This document shows, one piece after another, positions 39,569 through 46,360 of a stretch of DNA of 64,000 nt (position 1 is the first letter of the stretch; each line of letters begins with the position of its first letter). The notes under the pieces were generated by a model. It did no database searches and was not told the DNA's origin. It saw nothing but the letters and a program-made list of their open reading frames with translations. A program made the position numbers and the translations under genes. Source of the stretch: Melastoma dodecandrum (Eukaryota; Streptophyta; Magnoliopsida; Myrtales; Melastomataceae); assembly GCA_029817715.1 (NCBI GenBank), contig JARUPY010000398.1:2604001-2668000 (forward strand), given 5' to 3'.

Positions 39569-39976
39569 ATTTTACATAATAGACGCATCCTCGTCGTGGA
39601 AGATGAGTACTTTATTGCAAATGATCTTCAGAGCGTCTTCGCGTCGCACGGCGCGGAGGTCGTTGGACCTGTCGGTACGATCGAGGGGGCTATGGCGCTT
39701 CTCGACCGGCATGTGGCTTTGGACGGCGTGGTCCTCGACATCAATCTGAATGGGCAGTTGGCCTACGGCGTCGCTGGCCTGCTTCTCGATCGCGGCGTGC
39801 CGTTCGTTTTCGCCACGGGCTACGACGCGCAAGTCATTCCGGATCGCTTCGCCGCCATCCACCGCTGCGAGAAGCCCATCGATCCGAGGGACGTCGCGGG
39901 TGCGTTGGTCTCCATCTGGGCAACTCCGCCGCTGCCGATGGTCGTGGCTGCAGCGCAGCACGTGGCCATGTCATAA
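39569..39976 (+). CDS. Single-domain response regulator, apparent ATT start
   Basis: A 135-residue receiver-only protein. Phosphoacceptor Asp57 is in VVLDINLNG, with the acidic pair E11/D12 in RILVVEDE, Thr in FATGYD and Lys in CEKP. The nearest standard start, GTG at 39596, would remove the whole first beta-strand. An ATT at 39569 gives the sequence MLHNRRILVVEDE and lies 8 bases after a strong GGAGGA (39555-39560), so I use it. Receivers of this kind usually partner with HWE kinases, one of which is encoded 1 kb downstream. Confidence 0.85.
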   Translation: MLHNRRILVVEDEYFIANDLQSVFASHGAEVVGPVGTIEGAMALLDRHVALDGVVLDINLNGQLAYGVAGLLLDRGVPFVFATGYDAQVIPDRFAAIHRCEKPIDPRDVAGALVSIWATPPLPMVVAAAQHVAMS

Positions 39977-40050
39977 GTCAGGGCGAAGCCTAACAAGGGT
40001 TAGCTTCCGGCCGGCACCTCTCTGCTACCCAGAAGCATCGTCGGAAACCT

Positions 40051-40830
40051 ATGATGCGAATGGCGGAGGCCACTCTCTACTCCGCGGCGGTGAATCCTCT
40101 CGTCGCGAAGCTCGAACTGTTCGTCGCTCTCTCCCGAGACGATCGCGCGGCGCTCGAGCGGTTGTCGAAAGCCAAGATCCGCCGCCTCGGCGCCCGCGAG
40201 GACATCGTGCGCGAGGGCGATGCGCCTGGGAGCGTCTATCTGATCCTCGCCGGCTGGGCCTGCCGCTACAAGCAGCTCGAGGACGGGCGGCGCCAGATCA
40301 TCGGCTATTTCCTGCCCGGCGACTTCTGCGACCTTCGCATCTTCATCCTGAAGTCGATGGATCATTCGATCGCGACGATCACGCCCGTGCAGGTGGCGGA
40401 GGTTCCGCGCGAGACGATCCTCGAATTGACGGACAACGGCTCGCGCCTCGCGCGGGCTCTCTGGTGGTCCGCTCTCGTCGCCGAAGCGGTCGAGCGGGAG
40501 TGGATCGTCAATCTCGGTCAGCGCACCGCCTTCGAACGAATGGGGCATTTGCTGTGCGAGCTCTTCGTGCGCCAGCGCGCCGTCGGTTTGATCAACGGGA
40601 ACCGATGCGAATTGCCGTTGACGCAGACGGAACTTGCCGAGACGATCGGCCTCTCCGCCGTCCATGTGAACCGAACGCTTCAGGAGCTGCGCGCGCAGGG
40701 GCTGATCCTCCTGCAGGGCAAGACCCTGACGATGCTCGATCTTCCGCGGCTGCAGCGGATCGCCCTCTTCAACCCGAACTATCTGCATCTCGACCGGGAA
40801 GGCAGCGACTTCAACGCGAACGATATTTGA
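40051..40830 (+). CDS. Crp/Fnr family transcription regulator
   Basis: A 259-residue regulator with an N-terminal cyclic-nucleotide-binding-type barrel (VREGDAPGSVYLILAGWACRY, IIGYFLPGDFCDLRIFI) and a C-terminal Crp helix-turn-helix (LPLTQTELAETIGLSAVHVNRTLQEL). No cysteine cluster typical of FNR is seen. The arginine that binds cAMP phosphate in CRP is not obvious, so its ligand is unknown, yet its place close to a nucleotide cyclase makes cyclic nucleotide sensing worth testing. Three early Met codons leave the start uncertain by a few residues. Confidence 0.92.
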   Translation: MMRMAEATLYSAAVNPLVAKLELFVALSRDDRAALERLSKAKIRRLGAREDIVREGDAPGSVYLILAGWACRYKQLEDGRRQIIGYFLPGDFCDLRIFILKSMDHSIATITPVQVAEVPRETILELTDNGSRLARALWWSALVAEAVEREWIVNLGQRTAFERMGHLLCELFVRQRAVGLINGNRCELPLTQTELAETIGLSAVHVNRTLQELRAQGLILLQGKTLTMLDLPRLQRIALFNPNYLHLDREGSDFNANDI

Positions 40831-40895
40831 GGCGGTAGCCCGTCGCATCAGCTGAACAGGCTTGACGAGCGCCGCCGGATCGAAAGGAGTTGCCG

Positions 40896-41021
40896 ATGCG
40901 GATCCGTTTCGTGAGTGCGGGAGCCAGTGCATTGCTCAGGGGCCGTTGGAAGCACCTTCGATCGCTGCACGACGGACGCGCATGTCGGCACGCCCTCGGC
41001 CAACCTGCCGCGCGGTGCTAG
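40896..41021 (+). CDS. Possible 41-residue leader ORF before the HWE kinase
   Basis: An ATG preceded by AAGGAG at 6-base spacing opens a 41-codon frame ending with TAG 9 bases before the kinase start. The product is Arg/His-rich (RGRWKHLRSLHDGRACRH) with no known domain. The strong ribosome binding site compared with the weak one of the kinase suggests a leader or coupling role; it may equally be a chance frame. Confidence 0.35.
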   Translation: MRIRFVSAGASALLRGRWKHLRSLHDGRACRHALGQPAARC

Positions 41022-41030
41022 AGGCTGCTC

Positions 41031-43355
41031 GTGCACGCGCCGACGGAACTCAAGACCAAGGTCGCGCGGCGACGCGTCACCAAGCCGGGCGGCAAGGCCT
41101 CGCGCCGGGGTGCCGGCGGCGCCATTGCGAACCTTCTGGAGCAGTTTCCGTACGCCTATGCGGAGATCCAGCTCGTCCGTGACATCGCAGGTGAGCTGGT
41201 CGATCTGCGCTACCTCGACGTCAACGCGGCTTTCGAAGAGATCCTCGGAACGGCGCGCACGGATGTCATGAAGCGCAGAGGCATCGCGCCGCTGCCGGAT
41301 TTGACGCGCTGCGTCATCGCCGGTGTCCGGAAAGGCACGCATGCGCTGGACCTGCGCGCGGGCGGACGCGCGCTGCGCGTGCGATGCTACCCGAACGCGG
41401 ACGACGCGGAACGCATGTTCGTAGTCATCGACGAAGTGACGCGGTACGAGGCGGCCGAGAAGGCGCTGCGCGACGAGGAAACACGGCAGGCGTTCCTCAA
41501 CAAGCTCGGCGATGCGATCCGCCTCGTAGCTGATCCGATCAAGATTCAGGAGGTCGCCGCACGCATCCTCGGCGAGCATCTGGGCGCCGATCGTTGTTAC
41601 TACATCGAGTTCGACAGCATCAGTCGCGTCGCGCTCGTGGAACGCGACTTCGCGCCGGATTCGCGCCTCAGCGTCGTCGGTCGGCATCGCTTCGAAGATT
41701 TCGAACCGATCGTCGACGTGCTGCTCGCCGACCGCCCCTTCATCGCTTCCGACGTGGAGACGCGCTCGGACATCCCGGCCGACCAACTTCCGGCCTACCG
41801 CGCCCTGTCGATCCGCGCGAACATCACGATCCCGCTACGCAAAGACGGCAGGCTCGTCGCCGGCATGGCCGTCTTGAAGGCCGTTCCCTACGACTGGAGC
41901 GAAGAGGACGTCCGCCTCGTCCACGAGACGGCGGAGCGCACGTGGGCGGCCATCGAACGCGCACAGGCGGAGAAGGCGGTCCGCATCGGCGACGAGCGCT
42001 TCCGCACGATGGCCGATGCCGCCCCCGTCCTCATCTGGGAAACGGATGCGGCCGGCATCGTCTTCGTCAACGGTCACCACCTCGACTATTTCGGCGTGCC
42101 CTTCGAGCAGGTTCGCGGGATGGGCTGGGTGGACTTTTTGCATCCGGACGATGCGCAGGCCTATCGCGCCCTCTACCTCGACGCCTTCTCGCGCCGCGTC
42201 CCCTATGCCGCCCAAGCGCGGTTCCGGCGGCCGGACGGCACCTATCGCTGGCTGCGCAACACGGGCCGGCCGCTCGGCGAGAACCGGTTCGTCGGATGCT
42301 CGATCGACATCAGCGACCTGCTCGAGGCACAGCTGACGCTCGAGGCGAGCGAGGCGCGCTATCGAGCGCTCGTCGACGCCTCGAACCAGGTGCTCTACCG
42401 CCACGATCCGGATTGGTCGCAGATGCGCCAGCTCACCGGCGGCGGCTTTCTCGCCGATACGATCGAGCCCGACTCCGACTGGTTCAACACCTACATCCAT
42501 CCCGACGACCAGCCGCTGGTTCGCGCGACCATCCTGCGCGCGATCGAGACGAAGAGCGTGTTCGAGCTCGAACACCGCGTGTTGCGCGTCGATGGATCCT
42601 TGGGTTGGACGTTGTCGCGATCCGTACCGGTGCTCGACGAGCGCGGCGAGATCGTCGAATGGTTCGGCGCCGCGGCCGACGTGACGGCGCGCCGGCAAGC
42701 CGAGGAAGAGCTGCGCGCGAGCAAGGAGCGCCTCGCCACGCTGGTCGCGGAGATGCAGCACCGCACGCGCAATCTGTTGGGCGTCGTGCGCGCAATGGCC
42801 GACAAGACCCTGCGCGCGAGCAGCGACCTCGAGGATTTCGAGGGAAAGTTCCGCGATCGTCTCGGCGCGCTGGGGCGCGTGCAGAGCCTGCTTTCGCGGA
42901 TCGGCGACCACGAGCGGATCAGCTTCGACGAATTGCTGCGCGTCGAATTGATGGCGCACGGCGTTCTCGGCGCCGACGACCCTCGGGTCGAGCTCGACGG
43001 GCCGGAACGCGTCGGACTGCGCTCGCGCACCGTCCAGACCTTGGCGCTCGCGCTGCACGAACTCGCGACGAATGCGATCAAATACGGGGCGCTGGGAAGT
43101 CCGGGCGGGCGCCTGACGATCCGCTGGTTCCGCTCGCGGACAGACGACGGGCAAGCGATGCTGAATGTCGACTGGCGTGAACGAGGCGTCTCGATGCCCG
43201 CGTCCGACGACGTGCGGCCGGGCCAAGGCACCGAACTGATCGAACGCGCGCTGCCGTATCAACTCCAGGCAACGACGCACTACGCGTTCGGATCCGACGG
43301 CATCCACTGCACGATGGTCTTCCCCGTCCCCGACGGCAAAATGGCCGAGGCCTAA
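41031..43355 (+). CDS. PAS/GAF-domain HWE-family histidine kinase
   Basis: A 774-residue cytoplasmic sensor kinase. In order: an N-terminal PAS-like domain, a GAF domain (about 155-310, HLGADRCYYIEFD), two PAS domains (about 325-430 and 440-550, VDFLHPDDAQAYR; TYIHPDDQPLV), then an HWE kinase core with His577 in EMQHRTRNLLGVVRAM, an N box ALHELATNAIKYGAL and the WRE motif in VDWRERG. No membrane helix. The start is a GTG at 41031 behind AGAGG. The likely phospho-acceptor is the single-domain receiver encoded upstream. Confidence 0.94.
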   Translation: MHAPTELKTKVARRRVTKPGGKASRRGAGGAIANLLEQFPYAYAEIQLVRDIAGELVDLRYLDVNAAFEEILGTARTDVMKRRGIAPLPDLTRCVIAGVRKGTHALDLRAGGRALRVRCYPNADDAERMFVVIDEVTRYEAAEKALRDEETRQAFLNKLGDAIRLVADPIKIQEVAARILGEHLGADRCYYIEFDSISRVALVERDFAPDSRLSVVGRHRFEDFEPIVDVLLADRPFIASDVETRSDIPADQLPAYRALSIRANITIPLRKDGRLVAGMAVLKAVPYDWSEEDVRLVHETAERTWAAIERAQAEKAVRIGDERFRTMADAAPVLIWETDAAGIVFVNGHHLDYFGVPFEQVRGMGWVDFLHPDDAQAYRALYLDAFSRRVPYAAQARFRRPDGTYRWLRNTGRPLGENRFVGCSIDISDLLEAQLTLEASEARYRALVDASNQVLYRHDPDWSQMRQLTGGGFLADTIEPDSDWFNTYIHPDDQPLVRATILRAIETKSVFELEHRVLRVDGSLGWTLSRSVPVLDERGEIVEWFGAAADVTARRQAEEELRASKERLATLVAEMQHRTRNLLGVVRAMADKTLRASSDLEDFEGKFRDRLGALGRVQSLLSRIGDHERISFDELLRVELMAHGVLGADDPRVELDGPERVGLRSRTVQTLALALHELATNAIKYGALGSPGGRLTIRWFRSRTDDGQAMLNVDWRERGVSMPASDDVRPGQGTELIERALPYQLQATTHYAFGSDGIHCTMVFPVPDGKMAEA

Positions 43356-43382
43356 GTCGATCTCCGCCGACTGCCGACGGGC

Positions 43383-43565
43383 TCAGGAATAACCGCGCGT
43401 GCGTTGGTTGGTCGGATCGTCGGCCGCCTCCCAGCCTGCCGACCACGAGGCATGCCGCTCGTCACCCTCCGGGTACGGATTGGCATCGCGTGGCTTGCTG
43501 CAGAAGCGCGCTTCCTTACCTTCTTCGAAAGCGTCGAAGCTGGTGGCCGGATCCTCCTCGCTCAT
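43383..43565 (-). CDS. Rmf/CrpP-like small protein
   Basis: A 60-residue acidic protein whose core, FEEGKEARFCSKPRDANPY followed by HASWSAGWEAAD, matches the pattern of the Rmf/CrpP fold (G-x-x-A, NPY, W-x-x-GW). Ribosome modulation factor dimerises idle ribosomes; CrpP-like plasmid proteins have been linked to drug modification, but that is disputed, so no function is assigned here. A strong GCAGGAGG stands 5 bases before the ATG. It follows the 98-residue gene by 21 bases. Confidence 0.75.
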   Translation of the reverse strand: MSEEDPATSFDAFEEGKEARFCSKPRDANPYPEGDERHASWSAGWEAADDPTNQRTRGYS

Positions 43566-43586
43566 CGATCCCTCCTGCGGCTGCGC

Positions 43587-43883
43587 TCAATCGTCGAACG
43601 AGACGACGAGCTGAAGCAGTGCAGATCGCCGTCCGTCCGCGCCTTCGACACCCACGTCGAGATGAGTGAGGCCGCTCGCGGATCGCGCGGCTTCGAAAGC
43701 CCGTGGCAACGCCTGCCGCAGGGCTTCATCCAGTTCGGGCCGGCTCGCTGCGGGATTCGCGTGGTCGCGGAGCACCGCGAAGCCGTCTTCCAGGTCGTAG
43801 AATCGCAGGCCGGCGGCACTCGGCTCGAAGACACCACTCGCATCGTCGAGCGGCGGGCGCCGCAAAACGAGCGTGCGCCTCAC
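43587..43883 (-). CDS. Small protein of unknown function (98 residues)
   Basis: GTG-initiated 98-residue frame with strongly GC-rich third positions, encoding a mostly acidic protein (RPPLDDASGVFEPSAAGLRF, YDLEDGFAVLRDHANP, LTHLDVGVEGADGRRSALLQ). No family recognised. The GTG overlaps the stop of the preceding small frame (GTGA), and the Rmf/CrpP-like gene follows after 21 bases, so three small genes seem to form an operon. The same frame is open up to 44054, but the extra N-terminal part has poor third-position GC and is not included. Confidence 0.6.
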   Translation of the reverse strand: MRRTLVLRRPPLDDASGVFEPSAAGLRFYDLEDGFAVLRDHANPAASRPELDEALRQALPRAFEAARSASGLTHLDVGVEGADGRRSALLQLVVSFDD

Positions 43884-44017
43884 GGCGTCATCGGCTGCTG
43901 CGACATGTGAGAGAAGACGGAGTCCCGCTCCGAGACCTTCACCGAATATCGCAGCCGTTTGTCGTGATCGAGCATGGCGATGCCGATCTCCCTCGACGCG
44001 CGGGATGCGAGCCGCAC
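43880..44017 (-). CDS. Very small protein upstream of the 98-residue gene (start uncertain)
   Basis: This frame has very high third-position GC (roughly 50 of 58 codons), supporting real coding. It reads ASRASREIGIAMLDHDKRLR, then YSVKVSERDSVFSHMSQQ. No ATG with good spacing exists: GTG at 44017 gives 45 residues, ATG at 43975 gives 31 residues and lies 12 bases after GGGAG. High GC3 seems to extend a little upstream of both. It may be a truncated gene. Its stop overlaps the start of the next gene. Confidence 0.4.
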   Translation of the reverse strand: MRLASRASREIGIAMLDHDKRLRYSVKVSERDSVFSHMSQQPMTP

Positions 44018-44205
44018 CGCTATCGGACCATAGCCGGTCCACCGCGTCTTCCACTTATGTGAGGCTTGCCGGCGCCGGCCTTGGTGGGACGAAACGCGAG
44101 CTTTGTCGTTTTGCCTCACACGGCCGTGCTCGAGCGAACCGACACGGCTCCGCGTAGATCCGATCGAGCGCTTCCGCGACGAACACGCGGCCCACGTGAG
44201 CTTAT

Positions 44206-45606
44206 TCAGGCCTGAGCCGGCACGCATTCGGCGTCGTAGACGCATTCGCGGAAGGCTGGCAACACGCTGCCGTTCCATGGCCCTTCGAACTTTTCGATCA
44301 GAAGCTCGGCCTGCGTACGGCCATCGACGACCTCGTCGAGGACGTCGAGATAGATACCTTCGTCGCGCCCCAGGGAGTTCAGTCGCCGGCGCTGACGCAG
44401 GCCCGCGCGGGACAGGACGAGGGCTTCGCGCGCGACCTCGCGCACCGTCCGACCGTTGATCGTCGCCGCAAGGCCGATCCTCGGCGCATCGGCGCGGAGT
44501 GCCTCGAGGTCGTCGATTCGCCAGCCCTCGATCAGATCGAGCGCGGCATCGAGCGAACTCGGCGAATAGAGAAGACCCGCGAAGAACGCCGGCAAGGCCG
44601 CGAGGAACGTCATCGGCCCTGTATCTGCCCCCCGCATCTCGAGGAAGGTCTTGAGGCGGACCTCCGGGAAGATCGTCGAGAGATGGTTCGTCCAGTCCGA
44701 GATCGTCGCGCGCTCGCCCGGACAGGCCGGGTGTGTGCCGGCGAGAAGGTCGCGGAAGCTCGAGCCGGCGACGTCGATGTAGGCGTCGCCTCGCTTGATG
44801 AAGTACATCGGCACATCGAGCGCGTAATCGACGTAGCGCTCGAAGCCCATGCCGTCTTCGAAGGCGAAGGGCAGCATGCCGGCGCGCCCGTTGTCGGTAT
44901 CGCGCCAAACGTTCGAGCGATCGGAGAGATACCCGTTGAGCTTGCCGTCGCGGAACGGCGAATTGGCGAAGAGCGCGGTCGCGATCGATTGCAGCGCAAG
45001 CGAAACGCGCAGCTTTTGCACCATGTCCGCTTCGTTGGCGAAATCGTAGTTCGCCTGCACGGTCGCGGTCCGAAACATCATGTCGAGGCCGCGCGAGCCG
45101 ACCTTCGGCATGTAGCGCGCCATGATCGCATAGCGGCTCTTCGGCATCACAGGCGTTTCCTCGCGCGTCCAGAGCGGACTCATGCCGAGGGTGAGAAAAC
45201 TGATGCCGAGGCGCTCGGCGACAGGACAAAGTGCCTCGAAATGGGTGGCAAGCTCGGCGCGGGTCTGGTGGACGTTGTCGAGCGGCGCACCGGAGAGCTC
45301 GAACTGGCCGCCGGGCTCGATCGAGATCGCGCCGCCGTCCGCGCCGGCGAGGCCGATGATGTTGCTGCCGTCGAGGATCGGCTCCCAACCGAGCCGCTGT
45401 CCCATCTCCTCGAGAATGAGGCGGATGCCGCCGCTCCCCGTCGTACCGTCGTAAGGCACCGGGGCATGGCCGGCGCGATAGAAGCCGATCTTCTCGTGCT
45501 CGGTGCCGATGCGGTGGCGGCTCGCCGGCTTGCAGCCGGCCGCCAGCGCGCCCACGAGGTCGTCGCGACCTTCGATCGGGGTCGTGTCCGAAACGTCGCG
45601 AGCCAT
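44206..45606 (-). CDS. gshA: Glutamate-cysteine ligase (plant/alphaproteobacterial type)
   Basis: First step of glutathione synthesis: ATP-dependent coupling of glutamate and cysteine. The 466-residue protein shows the type 3 (plant-like) pattern: RIGTEHEKIGFY, GGAISIEPGGQFELSGAPL with the metal-binding Glu residues, FLTLGMSPLW, MFRTATVQANYDF, and the C-terminal FLEMRGADTGP. Two Cys near the C-terminus and N-terminus regions resemble the redox-controlled plant enzyme but I cannot show a regulatory disulfide. ATG at 45606 chosen; a divergent Flp pilin gene starts 213 bases away. Confidence 0.95.
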   Translation of the reverse strand: MARDVSDTTPIEGRDDLVGALAAGCKPASRHRIGTEHEKIGFYRAGHAPVPYDGTTGSGGIRLILEEMGQRLGWEPILDGSNIIGLAGADGGAISIEPGGQFELSGAPLDNVHQTRAELATHFEALCPVAERLGISFLTLGMSPLWTREETPVMPKSRYAIMARYMPKVGSRGLDMMFRTATVQANYDFANEADMVQKLRVSLALQSIATALFANSPFRDGKLNGYLSDRSNVWRDTDNGRAGMLPFAFEDGMGFERYVDYALDVPMYFIKRGDAYIDVAGSSFRDLLAGTHPACPGERATISDWTNHLSTIFPEVRLKTFLEMRGADTGPMTFLAALPAFFAGLLYSPSSLDAALDLIEGWRIDDLEALRADAPRIGLAATINGRTVREVAREALVLSRAGLRQRRRLNSLGRDEGIYLDVLDEVVDGRTQAELLIEKFEGPWNGSVLPAFRECVYDAECVPAQA

Positions 45607-45819
45607 CGTCGAGCTTTCGTGGGTCTTAGCTAGGCGGAACACGAGCGCTGCGCGCGCCCACCTGGGGGCGCGTGATGGCCGCAGGCCCGCGCTTCATAAT
45701 GGCGCCGCGAACGCCGCGCAAATCGCCTGTCGCAAACCGGTCGATCGCACACAAGCGAAGCGTCCCGTTTAACGATGCTTCCATCAATCGCGCCTAATCT
45801 CCGCGCGACGGAGAGCGCC

Positions 45820-45984
45820 ATGCGTAGCCTTTACACCTTCATCCGCGATGCGCGCGCGACGACGTCGATCGAATATGCCGTGATCGCGACACTTGTCTCG
45901 GTCACGATCATCGGCGGGCTCAGTCTGGTTGGAAGCCGCCTTCAGACGAGCTGGTACAATAAGATTGCGACCAATTTAACCTGA
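45820..45984 (+). CDS. Flp/Fap-type pilin
   Basis: A 54-residue type IVb pilin-like protein: short basic leader, then ATTSIEYAVIATLVSVTIIGGL, where the Glu at +5 of the hydrophobic stretch is the hallmark recognised by the TadV/CpaA prepilin peptidase. GGAGAG precedes the ATG. No tad/cpa assembly gene is nearby in the window, so the pilin would depend on machinery encoded elsewhere. It stands alone between gshA and a tRNA-Leu gene. Confidence 0.9.
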   Translation: MRSLYTFIRDARATTSIEYAVIATLVSVTIIGGLSLVGSRLQTSWYNKIATNLT

Positions 45985-46014
45985 CGCGCAACATCCGGTC
46001 CACCGCCCCAGCAA

Positions 46015-46101
46015 TGGTGCGGGCGGTCGGAATCGAACCGACGCTCTGTCACCAGAACCGGATTTTGAGTCCGGCGCGTCTACCAGTTCCGCCACGCCCG
46101 C
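46015..46101 (-). tRNA. tRNA-Leu (anticodon CAA)
   Basis: A class II tRNA on the minus strand: acceptor GCGGGCG/CGCCCGC, anticodon stem CCGGA/TCCGG with loop CTCAAAA (anticodon CAA), a long variable arm, T arm GTCGG-TTCGATT-CCGAC, discriminator A and encoded CCA. Reads the UUG leucine codon. Confidence 0.96.
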
Positions 46102-46360
46102 AGCGGGCGTCTCCATGACATATCCGGCGACGCTCCGTCCAGATGGGCACCGGCCGCTTCTTTGTTCTGTCGTAAAGCGGAACCATAACGGCCCTCGTTC
46201 ATTGCGCAGCTTCGGCGCCCAGTGGGCCAGAGCTGGCGCCATGTGCGATCGGCCGATCACGGGATTGGCTGCAGCCGGGGGCTCGTTCCGGTATCGTCGC
46301 CTCCGCTCGGGACGCGACGTGCGAGCCAAGCCCAAAACTTCTCCTGCCTAGAGCGAGGCC

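Noticed and set aside
43884..44054. 155-residue version of the 98-residue protein
   Set aside because: Third-position GC in the extra part is low, while the other frame there is strongly coding-like.
46170..46210. GGAAC...CGTT as an EcfG general-stress promoter before the OmpA-family gene
   Set aside because: The spacer is about 12 bases, too short for the GGAAC-N16/17-CGTT pattern.
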